Assembly: GCA_017962235.1 (NCBI GenBank) | Contig: JAGCVS010000009.1 | Location: 62,001-126,000 of the forward strand | Length of the DNA stretch: 64,000 nt | Reading direction: 5' to 3' | Source: Bacteroidales bacterium | Lineage (GTDB): Bacteria > Bacteroidota > Bacteroidia > Bacteroidales > UBA932 | Shown here: positions 40,818-48,866 of the stretch, in pieces | How the letters are laid out: each line of letters opens with the position of its first letter | Position numbering within the stretch: position 1 is the first letter of the stretch | The notes under the pieces: generated by a model | The model's database searches: none | What the model was told of the DNA's origin: nothing | What the model saw: only the letters and a program-made list of their open reading frames with translations | Translations under genes and position numbers: made by a program

Positions 40818-42293
40818 ATGGCATTTACATCTATCAGCATCGATTTGGGTGCAACCAGCGGCAGGGTGGTGCTCGCCCGGCTGGACAACGGCCGCCTCGA
40901 ACTTGAAGAGGTGCATCGTTTCGCCAACGGCTTTAGTACCATCGCCGGCCGTACCTACTGCAATCTCTATTATCTTTTCGACGAAATCCGCAAGGGGCTC
41001 AAGAAGGTGGGCTCCCGCGATATCGAGGTGTCGTCCATCGGTATAGATACCTGGGGCGTGGATATCGTTTGTGTTGGCCGCGACGGGCATATTCTCTCGC
41101 AGCCGCGCGCATACCGCGACCATTACACAGACGGGATGATGGAGGAGTACTTCAAGATTGTTCCCAAAGACGAGGTTTACCGCCGCACCGGCATCCAGTT
41201 CATGAACTTCAATACGCTGTTCCAGCTGTTCACCCTCAAGAGGGAGGGAAACTCTTCGCTGGAAGCTGCCGACAAGGTGCTGTTCCTCCCCGATGCGCTG
41301 TCTTATCTGCTTACCGGCAAGATGGTGTGCGAATACACCATACTCTCCACCTCGCAGTTCCTGAACCCTTATGACAAGAAGATAGATGAAGGTTTGCTGG
41401 AGGCGGCGGGCATCAGTCCCAAGCTCTTCCCCGAGATTGTGATGCCGGGCCATATCGTGGGCGCTCTCACACCGGAGCTCGCAAAGGAGACCGGCCTTGG
41501 GGCCGTGAAGGTGGTTGCGGTAGCCGGACATGACACCGGCAGCGCCGTGGCAGCCGTTCCCGCCACCACAAAGAACTTCGCATACCTCTCTTCCGGCACA
41601 TGGTCGCTGATAGGCATTGAGGCTTATGAGCCCATTATCGGCGAGGAATCATTCAAAGAGAATTATACCAACGAGGGCGGTATAGACGGTACCATCCGCT
41701 TCCTCAAGAACGTGACCGGCATGTGGCTGCTGGAGCAGTGCCGCGTGAAGTGGAAAGAGCAGGGCAAGGACTACAGCTATCCCCAGATTGTGGAGATGAT
41801 GGGCAAGGCCAAGCCGTTCGTATCGTTCGTGGATCCGGACGACCCGTCATTTGCCGCTCCTGAGGATATGGAACAGGCCATCAAGGATTACTGCCGCACC
41901 CACGGCGAGCCGGAGCCTGCAGACGATGCTGCTATGGTACGCTGCATCTTCGAGAGCCTGGCGCTCAAGTACCGCCACGTGATTGATGTGCTCAACGCCA
42001 AGTTCGTGAAGGAACCTATCGAGGTACTGCACATTATCGGCGGCGGCAGCAAGAACGCCCTGCTGAACCAGATTACCGCAAACGCAACCAAGTTGCGCGT
42101 GCTGGCCGGCCCGTCGGAGGCAACCACCATCGGCAATGTGATGATTCAGGCGCGCGCCGCCGGCATCGTAAACACCAAAGAGGATATGCGCCGTCTGATT
42201 GGCGACAGCATCTCCACGGAGGAATATCTGCCGGAAGACGCACCCCTCTGGGACGCCGCATTTGCAAGATTTAAAGAAATAATATCAAAATAA
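40818..42293 (+). CDS. rhaB: Rhamnulokinase
   Basis: 491 residues of the FGGY carbohydrate kinase family. The phosphate-1 motif ISIDLGATSGRVVLARL, the GIDTWGVDIV segment, GHDTGSAVAAVP and the adenosine motif HIIGGGSKNALLNQ are all present. It phosphorylates L-rhamnulose to L-rhamnulose-1-phosphate in the cytoplasm. First gene of the rhaB-rhaA-rhaT operon, with rhaA 12 bp downstream, which supports rhamnulokinase over xylulokinase or fuculokinase. No aldolase (rhaD) or regulator lies in this window, so the pathway must be completed elsewhere. Confidence 0.96.
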   Translation: MAFTSISIDLGATSGRVVLARLDNGRLELEEVHRFANGFSTIAGRTYCNLYYLFDEIRKGLKKVGSRDIEVSSIGIDTWGVDIVCVGRDGHILSQPRAYRDHYTDGMMEEYFKIVPKDEVYRRTGIQFMNFNTLFQLFTLKREGNSSLEAADKVLFLPDALSYLLTGKMVCEYTILSTSQFLNPYDKKIDEGLLEAAGISPKLFPEIVMPGHIVGALTPELAKETGLGAVKVVAVAGHDTGSAVAAVPATTKNFAYLSSGTWSLIGIEAYEPIIGEESFKENYTNEGGIDGTIRFLKNVTGMWLLEQCRVKWKEQGKDYSYPQIVEMMGKAKPFVSFVDPDDPSFAAPEDMEQAIKDYCRTHGEPEPADDAAMVRCIFESLALKYRHVIDVLNAKFVKEPIEVLHIIGGGSKNALLNQITANATKLRVLAGPSEATTIGNVMIQARAAGIVNTKEDMRRLIGDSISTEEYLPEDAPLWDAAFARFKEIISK

Positions 42294-42305
42294 AACAATA
42301 TCAAA

Positions 42306-43559
42306 ATGAAAGAGAATCAAGTAATAAAGGCCTATGAAGTGGCCAAAGAACGCTACGCTTCCATCGGTATCGACACCGACAAAGTGCTGGAGCAGCTCCA
42401 GAATTTCCACCTCTCGATGCACTGCTGGCAGGCAGACGACGTAAAGGGTTTCGAGGTGCAGGCAGGCGCCCTCTCGGGCGGTATCCAGTCCACCGGCAAC
42501 TATCCCGGCGCTGCCCGCAACATAGATGAGCTGCGTGCAGACGTGCTCAAGGCAAAGAGCCTGATTCCCGGTACCCACCGTCTGAACCTCCACGAGATCT
42601 ACGGTGATTTCCGCGGCAAGGTGGTAGACCGTGACGAGGTCACCGTTGACTATTTCAAGAGCTGGATTGACTGGGGCAAGGCCAACGATACCAAGTTGGA
42701 CTTCAACTCCACTTCTTTCTCCCATCCCAAGAGCGGCAACCTCTCCCTTTCAAATCCCGACAAGGGAATCCGCGATTTCTGGATCGAGCACACCAAGCGC
42801 TGCCGTGACATCGCAGACGAGATGGGTAAAGCCCAGGGCGACCCTTGTATCCTGAACGTTTGGGTTCACGACGGATGCAAGGATGTCTCTGTTAACCATA
42901 TGCTCTACCGCAGCCTGCTCAAGGACTCTCTGGACAAGATCTTTGCAGAGGACAAGAAGCACATGAAAGACTGTATAGAGGGCAAGGTATTCGGCATCGG
43001 CCTTGAGAGCTTCACAGTGGGTTCACACGATTTCTATACAGCTTATGCTGCAAAGAACGGCAAGATCCCCACAATCGACACCGGCCACTATCATCCCGCA
43101 GAGATACCCGCCGACAAGGTATCTGCACTGCTCAACTTTGTGCCTGAACTTATGCTGCACGTGAGTCGTCCAATCCGCTGGGATTCAGACCATGTAACAA
43201 TTATGGACGACAATACTCTCGAGCTCTTCGCAGAGATTGTACGTGCCAACGCACTGGAGCGTGTACACTACGGCCTGGATTACTTTGACGGCGCAATGAA
43301 CCGCGTGGGCGCATACGTAACCGGCAGCCGTGCCGCACAGAAGTGCATGCTGCGCGCTATGCTGGAGCCTCGCGAGGCCATGAGCAAATACGAGCTCGAG
43401 GACAAGCACTTTGAGGTGCTCGCTCTCTTCGAGGAGGCAAAGGCTATGCCTTGGGGTGCCGTTTACGATATGTTCTGCCTCAAGAACAACGTTCCTGTAG
43501 GTCAGGAGTTCATTGATGTCATCCAGAAATACGAGGCTGAGGTAACCAGCAAAAGGTAA
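42306..43559 (+). CDS. rhaA: L-rhamnose isomerase
   Basis: 417 residues, the family's usual length. It interconverts L-rhamnose and L-rhamnulose with a divalent metal. Matches include LHEIYGDFRGKVVDRDEV, LDFNSTSFSHPKSGNLSLS, NVWVHDGCKDV and IDTGHYHPAEIPADKVSALL. Most metal-binding residues of the TIM barrel fall in these stretches. It lies between rhaB and the symporter rhaT, with gaps of 12 and 6 bp. Confidence 0.97.
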   Translation: MKENQVIKAYEVAKERYASIGIDTDKVLEQLQNFHLSMHCWQADDVKGFEVQAGALSGGIQSTGNYPGAARNIDELRADVLKAKSLIPGTHRLNLHEIYGDFRGKVVDRDEVTVDYFKSWIDWGKANDTKLDFNSTSFSHPKSGNLSLSNPDKGIRDFWIEHTKRCRDIADEMGKAQGDPCILNVWVHDGCKDVSVNHMLYRSLLKDSLDKIFAEDKKHMKDCIEGKVFGIGLESFTVGSHDFYTAYAAKNGKIPTIDTGHYHPAEIPADKVSALLNFVPELMLHVSRPIRWDSDHVTIMDDNTLELFAEIVRANALERVHYGLDYFDGAMNRVGAYVTGSRAAQKCMLRAMLEPREAMSKYELEDKHFEVLALFEEAKAMPWGAVYDMFCLKNNVPVGQEFIDVIQKYEAEVTSKR

Positions 43560-43565
43560 ACGGTT

Positions 43566-44597
43566 ATGATATTCATCGGTCTTCTGATTATCGCGATAGG
43601 TGCGTTCTGCCAGGCGAGCAGTTACGTGCCCATCAACAAGATAAAAGAGTGGAGCTGGGAGAGCTACTGGATTGTGCAGGGCGTATTCGCTTGGCTCATA
43701 TTCCCCTTCCTGGGTGCACTGCTGGCGGTCACCGACGGCAACAATCTGTTCTCCCTTTACTCCGCTGATCCCAAGGCGACCCTGCTCACCATCTTCTTTG
43801 GTATGCTGTGGGGCGTGGGCGGCCTGACCTTCGGCCTTTCCATGCGCTACCTTGGCGTGGCCCTTGGCCAGAGCCTCGCGCTGGGCATCTGCTCTGCGCT
43901 GGGCGTGATCCTGACTCCGGTTGCAACCGACCTGCTGGGACTTTCCAGCGGCGCGGTGGGCACCATCACCGGGGCTGTGATTGCGGGCGTAGTTGTGATG
44001 TTCATCGGCGTGCTCATCATAGGCCTGGCCGGCAGCATGAGGGCAAAGGCAGCTGCCAAGGATAAAAAGGGCGATGCCGAACCGCAGCGCTTCAACTTTG
44101 GCAAAGGCATCCTCGTGGCGCTGATTTCCGGTTTCATGAGCGCCTGCTTCGCCATTGGCCTGGGCTGCGGCGACAAGATGTTCTTCGAGGGGACCAACGA
44201 CATGTTCAATCAGCTCCCCGCGGTGCTGCTGGTAACCTTTGGCGGCTTCATCGTAAACGCAGTCTATTGCTTCAGCCAGAATACCAAGAACAAGACCTGG
44301 GGAGACTACAAGAAGGGCAAGCTGTGGGGGCACAACCTGCTGTTCTGCGCCCTGGCCGGCATCCTCTGGTACAGCCAGTTCTTTGGCCTGAGCCTTGGCA
44401 AGTCGTTCCTGACAAGTTCCCCCGCGCTACTGGCGTTCGCATGGGCCATTTTGATGTCGCTGGATATCCTCTTCTCCAACTTCTGGGGCATCGTGCTCAA
44501 GGAGTGGAAGGGTTGCAAGCCCAAGATTATATGGACGCTCACAGCCGGTCTGGCCATCCTCATCTTCTCCATCTTCCTCCCGCAGCTTATCGGGTAG
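43566..44597 (+). CDS. rhaT: L-rhamnose/proton symporter
   Basis: 343 residues with about ten membrane helices, the size of RhaT, which imports L-rhamnose with protons across the inner membrane. The N-terminal SSYVPINKIKEWSWESYWIV and the helix GMLWGVGGLTFGLSMRYLGV fit the family, and the operon position after rhaA supports it. A strong terminator follows 19 bp downstream, ending the operon. Confidence 0.95.
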   Translation: MIFIGLLIIAIGAFCQASSYVPINKIKEWSWESYWIVQGVFAWLIFPFLGALLAVTDGNNLFSLYSADPKATLLTIFFGMLWGVGGLTFGLSMRYLGVALGQSLALGICSALGVILTPVATDLLGLSSGAVGTITGAVIAGVVVMFIGVLIIGLAGSMRAKAAAKDKKGDAEPQRFNFGKGILVALISGFMSACFAIGLGCGDKMFFEGTNDMFNQLPAVLLVTFGGFIVNAVYCFSQNTKNKTWGDYKKGKLWGHNLLFCALAGILWYSQFFGLSLGKSFLTSSPALLAFAWAILMSLDILFSNFWGIVLKEWKGCKPKIIWTLTAGLAILIFSIFLPQLIG

Positions 44598-44616
44598 GAT
44601 AGGGGTACTTACCTAC

Positions 44617-44657
44617 AAACAACAAGCAGGTATCAACCGATACCTGCTTGTTGTTTT
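44617..44657 (+). terminator. Rho-independent terminator of the rhamnose operon
   Basis: A perfect 18-bp stem with AACC loop (44617-44634 with 44639-44656; core CAAGCAGGTATC/GATACCTGCTTG) is followed by TTTTG. The length makes it one of the clearest terminators in the window. Confidence 0.93.
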
Positions 44658-44718
44658 GTATATACATGAAGACACCTGGCGTCGCCTGTGTTTCAAGCAC
44701 AATTTTTCCTCGAGGTGT

Positions 44719-44749
44719 CGATAACGTCCCAAAAACCCGGACGTTATCG
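44719..44749. repeat. Inverted repeat CGATAACGTCC/GGACGTTATCG
   Basis: Perfect 11-bp arms around a 9-nt spacer; with a flanking G-T pair and GTG/CAC the stem extends to 15 bp (44715-44753). There is no T-run, so it is either a structured RNA or a binding site. Confidence 0.6.
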
Positions 44750-44838
44750 GCACTTAAGCGGAAGCGAATCTGACATGCGCGTTATGAAGGTGATCCGAAA
44801 AAACGAGGGGAAAGAGTAGAACAAGGGCCTTTGAAAAA

Positions 44839-44865
44839 CAGGCACCTATTAAGGGTAGGTGCCTG
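44839..44865. repeat. Inverted repeat CAGGCACCTA/TAGGTGCCTG
   Basis: Ten-bp perfect arms with a 7-nt loop, without a T-run, in the same noncoding stretch. Confidence 0.6.
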
Positions 44866-44978
44866 TGGTGTAATTGTCCTTTCGTCAGAAAGGTATATGA
44901 CAATGCAAATATACAAAAAGTATGAGTTATCAATGATTCAGTGAATCAGAATGATTCTCATGCAAACAGCGCTCGCTC

Positions 44979-45214
44979 GGGGCAGAACCTCCGCTTGCAA
45001 TTCTTTCTGGGCAAAAATCTGCCCTGAAAGAATTCAAGCTGCGGACTATATCTGCCCCTGCGCTCTGTCGCCAGCAGTCCAGCCAAAGCGCCACACGGAC
45101 ATTTTGCGCTCCACGAAACTTTGGCGGGAGCGCCACTTTCACCCTTCTTAAAGTCCAAGTGACGAGCACTGCCGCACGGGACGGGTTGGCTCTGGCGCAC
45201 CTCGGCGCTTTGGC
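44979..45214. other. Noncoding segment with long imperfect inverted repeats
   Basis: An 80-nt imperfect palindrome (44979-45058) pairs GGGGCAGA with TCTGCCCC, CCGC with GCGG, AATTCTTTC with GAAAGAATT and GGGCA with TGCCC around a 6-nt loop. Further on, GCCAAAGCGCC (45082-45092) has its exact reverse complement at 45204-45214. Reading frames here are short and mutually contradictory, so no gene is called. The whole gap from 44598 to 45332 holds no protein-coding gene that I can support. Confidence 0.55.
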
Positions 45215-45266
45215 AGGACGGGCCTGGTACGTGCATATGAGTTTGATCGCCTATCTTTTTCGGTAC

Positions 45267-45313
45267 AATTATCATAATAATTATGATAATTATCTGGAAA
45301 ATAATTATATTTG
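45267..45313 (+). promoter_or_regulatory. Operator and promoter of the HigBA operon
   Basis: AATTATCATAAT and ATTATGATAATT form a perfect 12-bp palindrome around one A (45267-45291). It overlaps the expected -33 position of a promoter with an exact -7 box TATATTTG (45306-45313). This is the layout expected for autorepression by the antitoxin. Confidence 0.65.
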
Positions 45314-45332
45314 TAGAGAAAATTAGTGGAGT

Positions 45333-45650
45333 ATGAATGTGTCGATGGGAGAAGATTTGAGGGAGTTGTATGATACTGGCAGGAGTAATAAATACAAAGA
45401 AGTATCACGCAATAAAGTGCTGAAGGCGGGCTTCTCGCGGGCGGTCATGGCGATGCAGAAGGCTGGCAGCGTTGAAGATCTGAAGAGGCTAAGTTTTCTT
45501 CATTATGAGCAGTTGAAGTATGAATACTCTGGATATTCCTCCGTCAGATTGTCGAATAGTTATGTTCATCGGCTAATCTTTCTGGAGCATGAAGATGGAA
45601 TAGAGTTGGAATTGATAGAAATAGACGATACTCATTATGGAAACAGGTAA
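45333..45650 (+). CDS. HigB-like toxin (RelE superfamily)
   Basis: 105 residues (an ATG at 45345 would give 101). The C-terminal half reads LHYEQLKYEYSGYSSVRLSN then YVHRLIFLEHEDGIELELIE and DDTHYGNR, the conserved RelE/HigB strand pattern ending in a His-Tyr pair. HigB toxins cut mRNA at the ribosome. The toxin-first gene order with the antitoxin overlapping 14 bp is typical of higBA. Upstream palindrome and promoter support self-regulation. Confidence 0.9.
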   Translation: MNVSMGEDLRELYDTGRSNKYKEVSRNKVLKAGFSRAVMAMQKAGSVEDLKRLSFLHYEQLKYEYSGYSSVRLSNSYVHRLIFLEHEDGIELELIEIDDTHYGNR

Positions 45651-46101
45651 CAAGAAATTGTACTATGCAAAGGATTTGACACCGGCTATTCCGGTACATC
45701 CGGGTGATATCCTGGGTGAGGAACTTGATGCGAGAGGTATTAGAAGAAAGGATTTTGCGCAGGCTATTGGAATCCAGGCCAGCCATCTCAGTGCAATTAT
45801 TCACGGAACGAGGAGTATCACACCTGTTGTCGCCGCAAAAATTGAGAGTGGATTACCTGGTATTTCTGCCGATTTCTGGGTTCAACTTCAAGAACAGTAT
45901 AATGTTGATATGCGCAAGAAAAGCGCTGAAACAAGGTCTCTGGTGGCAGGTTATAAACCGCTGCGTACTGAGCCGGCATTGGCGCTTGCAGAGCCGGAGG
46001 CTGAGTATAACGGCCTAATAACTGTATCTGTTTCTATCCCTGCATCAGACCGAGAATTGCTGGAAATGCTCGCTCGCCGTATGGGGTGGGGTATTCAGTA
46101 A
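45637..46101 (+). CDS. HigA-like antitoxin (XRE-type HTH)
   Basis: 154 residues. The HTH is VHPGDILGEELDARGIRRKD then FAQAIGIQASHLSAIIHGTR, the family's conserved start; SITPVVAAKIESGLPGISAD continues it. It binds the toxin and the operon operator. A longer C-terminal tail (about residues 110-154) is not part of the HTH and ends in a predicted helix. The start overlaps the toxin gene by 14 bp. Confidence 0.92.
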   Translation: METGNKKLYYAKDLTPAIPVHPGDILGEELDARGIRRKDFAQAIGIQASHLSAIIHGTRSITPVVAAKIESGLPGISADFWVQLQEQYNVDMRKKSAETRSLVAGYKPLRTEPALALAEPEAEYNGLITVSVSIPASDRELLEMLARRMGWGIQ

Positions 46102-46168
46102 AGCTGATTATATACTTTATCTGTTTAAATATCCGCTTTGATACTTCTGATATTCTTCGCTTAGGTAA

Positions 46169-46546
46169 TCAGAACCCTTCAGGTCCACCATTTTGGTCTA
46201 ACAGATCGTGGTAGTCACCGTCCTGGATAGCGTCCAATGCTGGATCAGCATTGCCACCATTTTCGATGAATTTTCGGGCACGTTCCTTCACATCTGCCGG
46301 AGGCGTCCAATTCCCGGGGCCTTCAATCTTCCTGTCTAGGCCTGTCTGATGCCGTTCTTCTGGAGTCATTACATCATACCAAGTGCGAGTATCTTTTGGC
46401 TGGGAGTTCGCTCTCTTCTCGTCTACACAGTCAATAATCATAATGACGATGAACGCAATGACACATAATCCCGTAACAATTTGTGCCCATCTGTTAATGT
46501 CCTTATACCAAGGCTTACGTTGGGGTGTGGTATTAGCTTTTGGCAT
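46169..46546 (-). CDS. Small single-pass membrane protein, unknown function
   Basis: 125 residues with one membrane segment at about 22-41 (IVTGLCVIAFIVIMIIDCVD). The N-terminus before it is basic (KANTTPQRKPWYKD), so the C-terminal 80 residues probably face the periplasm. The tail has WYDVMTPEERHQTGLDRKIE and a Gly-Asn-rich end, without motifs that I recognise. The gene overlaps the GIY-YIG gene by 14 bp and is last in a three-gene operon. In such a context it could be an effector or anchor, but this is unsupported. Confidence 0.75.
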   Translation of the reverse strand: MPKANTTPQRKPWYKDINRWAQIVTGLCVIAFIVIMIIDCVDEKRANSQPKDTRTWYDVMTPEERHQTGLDRKIEGPGNWTPPADVKERARKFIENGGNADPALDAIQDGDYHDLLDQNGGPEGF

Positions 46547-47072
46547 ATTCTCGGCAACGTTTTCTGGCTGCAGCCAGTTCTTTACTGGGGTTCGGATTGT
46601 GAGTGGTATTCATCAGTGGCTGATACTTTTTGATGAGGGCCTTCTCAATATCATTAATCTGAGTCTGTTCCACTCGAATCCAGTTCACGAGAAGGGACTG
46701 TCGCATCCATTTCTTTATGGCTTCTGTGTCTTCAGGACTGAATTTGTAGTTGTTCTGGTTGAATTTCCCGATAAGGGAACCCTTGGGCGGGAGGTAATCC
46801 AGCACAGCGCCGATGCCGCGGAAGAAGGTGGCCGGTCTTTTGTGATTCAACTCTTCCTCCCAGAGTCTTTCTCGTAAAGAGTCACCTTTGCCGATGTAGA
46901 TGATACCGTCGTCTCGTACCGTGCCATACTTTACCGGAAGGGATGCTCCTTTCTTGAGTTTGATGCAGTAAATGCCCGGTACTACAGGAATGGACATTGG
47001 CTCAAGTTCTCCCACGGAGATAAACTGGCCCTCAAAGAGATTGTTGGTCACTGCCATAGTTTTGGATAGCAT
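46533..47072 (-). CDS. GIY-YIG nuclease superfamily protein
   Basis: 179 residues (an ATG at codon 6 is possible). The GIY motif is Gly33-Ile-Tyr35 (VPGIYCIKLKKG) and YIG is Tyr59-Ile-Gly61 (IIYIGKGDSLRERLWEE) with Arg67 or Arg69 as the likely catalytic arginine. The metal-binding Glu143 and Asn155 are in DIEKALIKKYQPLMNTTHNP. All core nuclease residues appear to be present, so it may be active. It is a stand-alone domain rather than a UvrC or homing enzyme. The gene begins exactly where the HARE-HTH gene ends (adjacent bases 47072/47073) and overlaps the membrane-protein gene by 14 bp. Confidence 0.82.
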   Translation of the reverse strand: MLSKTMAVTNNLFEGQFISVGELEPMSIPVVPGIYCIKLKKGASLPVKYGTVRDDGIIYIGKGDSLRERLWEEELNHKRPATFFRGIGAVLDYLPPKGSLIGKFNQNNYKFSPEDTEAIKKWMRQSLLVNWIRVEQTQINDIEKALIKKYQPLMNTTHNPNPSKELAAARKRCREYAKS

Positions 47073-47783
47073 TTAGTTGAGTGAAACAGTAGCAGGAGAT
47101 GCCTCGTTGTTTACCGAGAAGAGCGCAGGATAATTCTTCACCCTCGCGGATATTTGGCTAGCGGGGACAGGCTCCCCGTCTTTACGGGAATAAAGCCCTT
47201 GCTGGTTGATGCGCTGTGCAATTTCAGAATAGGTCAGAGGGCGGCCGCTATGACGGATAACCTCTTGAATGGCTTCGTGTAGTTTCATTGTATTGTGGGG
47301 GATTAGGGGTTTCTCAATATCCTCTTCTGGGTTCTCCTCTGCCCAGCCTACGTTCAGTAAATCAACCAGGGCACACCCGGCCTTTGCCTTATCCAGGCGA
47401 AGCTTATCCAAGGCACGTCTATACTGGGATCGTTCTTCCTCTGTCATTGCATCATATTTGCGCTCATACTCATCACGTACCTTATCTTCGTCCCTTACGG
47501 AATAGTAGAACTCAGTGGCCGCTTCCAGAAGAACGTTGTAATCATGATCCGGACTCAGCACTGGTAGGGCCCCCTTGGTGCAATAGTCGATGCTGATATC
47601 AAAGTCATCGTTAAAGCGAAAAGCGGCGAACAAGGAGAGATACTCCTTGCCGTTCAACACGCCATACAGCTGGGTAGGCGTGATATTCTTTTCTTGTGCA
47701 TAAGCGGTAAGGCTCTTATACTTCTGCTTGATGATTTCCTTGATGGATGCCGCTACTTCTTCCGGGGTGTGTTCTTGTTTCAT
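47073..47783 (-). CDS. HARE-HTH domain protein with N-terminal HTH-like region
   Basis: 236 residues from the ATG at 47781-47783; a longer frame has 29 AT-rich, Lys/Ile-rich residues that lie in the promoter region, so it is rejected. Residues 24-60 (SLTAYAQEKNITPTQLYGVL) resemble an XRE-like HTH. A charged helical middle follows (DEYERKYDAMTEEERSQYRR). Residues 166-226 form a HARE-HTH (MKLHEAIQEVIRHSGRPLTY then SEIAQRINQQGLYSRKDGEP), a domain found in restriction, chromatin and RNA-polymerase delta proteins and proposed to sense modified DNA. It heads a tight operon with a GIY-YIG nuclease and a membrane protein. Regulator or DNA-modification sensor is inferred. Confidence 0.8.
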   Translation of the reverse strand: MKQEHTPEEVAASIKEIIKQKYKSLTAYAQEKNITPTQLYGVLNGKEYLSLFAAFRFNDDFDISIDYCTKGALPVLSPDHDYNVLLEAATEFYYSVRDEDKVRDEYERKYDAMTEEERSQYRRALDKLRLDKAKAGCALVDLLNVGWAEENPEEDIEKPLIPHNTMKLHEAIQEVIRHSGRPLTYSEIAQRINQQGLYSRKDGEPVPASQISARVKNYPALFSVNNEASPATVSLN

Positions 47784-48083
47784 ATCCTTGTTTTTTGCAA
47801 AGGTAACTCTATTTTTCAAAACAACAATAGAAATATTATATTTTTTATATTTAAAAATATATTTTTGCATTTAATGAGGACTATAAGCGCGCTGGTACCA
47901 TAATAGAAAACACAACAGCATTGAGCGTATCGCTTGTGACGTGGACGTTACAGCCGTTACACTACTTTTTCGAATCCTTTAACATCTTTTAACATCTTTC
48001 GTTTGGCGGTCTGGAAAGAACCGCTTACCTTTGCTGGCGACACTTGCAAGTGTTTGATTATTAAATAATTAAATACAATTTAT
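47784..48083. other. Intergenic region between two divergent genes
   Basis: An AT-rich stretch with no gene. On the minus strand TACCTTTG (about 47805-47798) is an exact -7 box for the HARE-HTH operon. On the plus strand lies the promoter of the Sel1 gene, preceded by two CGTTACA copies (47946-47952 and 47955-47961) and two TTTAACATCT copies (47978-47987 and 47988-47997). Confidence 0.6.
48002..48033 (+). promoter_or_regulatory. Promoter of the Sel1-repeat gene
   Basis: TTTG (48002-48005) and TACCTTTG (48026-48033) are spaced 20 bp, a full match to the Bacteroidetes consensus. The ATG is 50 bp downstream. Confidence 0.7.
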
Positions 48084-48866
48084 ATGAATAAACCAGCAAT
48101 AATAGATTCAGAAATTGAATTTACAGTTTTCAACCATTGTGTGCTTACTCCGCCACATGAAGTCGAGGATTACGATCCCAAAGATGGGGCTGATGTAATT
48201 TATGCAATGGCCATGGACTTTATTACCGAAGGCAGAATGGAGCAAGGGAAGAAAGACCTGGAATCAGCCTATCGGTTGGGTAGTTGGCGAGCGGGAAATG
48301 CCCTCGCATACGGATTATCGGCTGGTTGGTTTGGCCAGCGGGATTACCCAGCACATCTTGTCATCTTAAGGAATTTGGTTGAGCAGGGCTCTCGAGATGC
48401 AATGAGCAATCTGGGATATGCTTATCAACACGGACTTGGTTTGAAGAAGAGTCTCCGTTGGGCTATATATTGGTACGAGAAAGCGGCAGAAAGGGGTAGC
48501 ATTGAAGCGATGAGCAATCTTGCGCACATCTACCTGTTCCATGAAGGAAAGTACAAAAACGAGGACAGAGGGGTTCTTATGTCGTTCAAAGGGGCCGACT
48601 TGGGTTGCTAAACGGCCATGAACGCTCTGGGGCTATGCTACGAAAACGGATACGGAGTACCCTTGAGCAAAAGAAAGGCTTTCGAATGGATGACCAAGGC
48701 TGTGGAGAATGGTGCAGGTGCCCCTTCCGAGCATAATTTAGCCCGGTTCTACCGGAAAGGCGTCGGTACAGAGGTCGATAAGGCCAAGGCCGATGAATGG
48801 GACCGGATTGCCGCTGAACATGGTTATAAGATTGACCCTAAAACAAAGAACTATGATCCAAGATAA
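48084..48866 (+). pseudogene. Sel1-repeat protein interrupted by one in-frame TAA
   Basis: Two frames in the same register, 48084-48611 and 48612-48866, are separated only by TAA at 48609-48611. The text across the break reads KGADLGC-stop-TAMNALGLCYENGYG, which joins into a normal Sel1 repeat. Sel1 repeats recur in both halves: SNLGYAYQHGLGLKKSLRWA, AIYWYEKAAERGSIEAMSNL and ALGLCYENGYGVPLSKRKAF. The intact form would be about 260 residues without a signal peptide, presumably a cytoplasmic protein-interaction scaffold. A strong promoter is kept upstream, so decay is recent, or the 175-residue part still works. A sequencing error is possible. Confidence 0.8.

Noticed and set aside
44951-45275. 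Short overlapping open frames on both strands in the noncoding island
   Set aside because: They are mutually exclusive, lack motifs and run through inverted repeats.
46533-47072. UvrC or homing endonuclease identity for the GIY-YIG protein
   Set aside because: UvrC is far longer with helix-hairpin-helix domains, and no intron or intein context is visible.
44598-48083. CRISPR array or integrase in the accessory island
   Set aside because: No regularly spaced repeats and no recombinase motif were seen.
48609-48611. Programmed stop-codon readthrough or altered genetic code for the TAA inside the Sel1 gene
   Set aside because: No other gene in the window shows in-frame TAA codons and no recoding signal is visible; a nonsense mutation or error is simpler.
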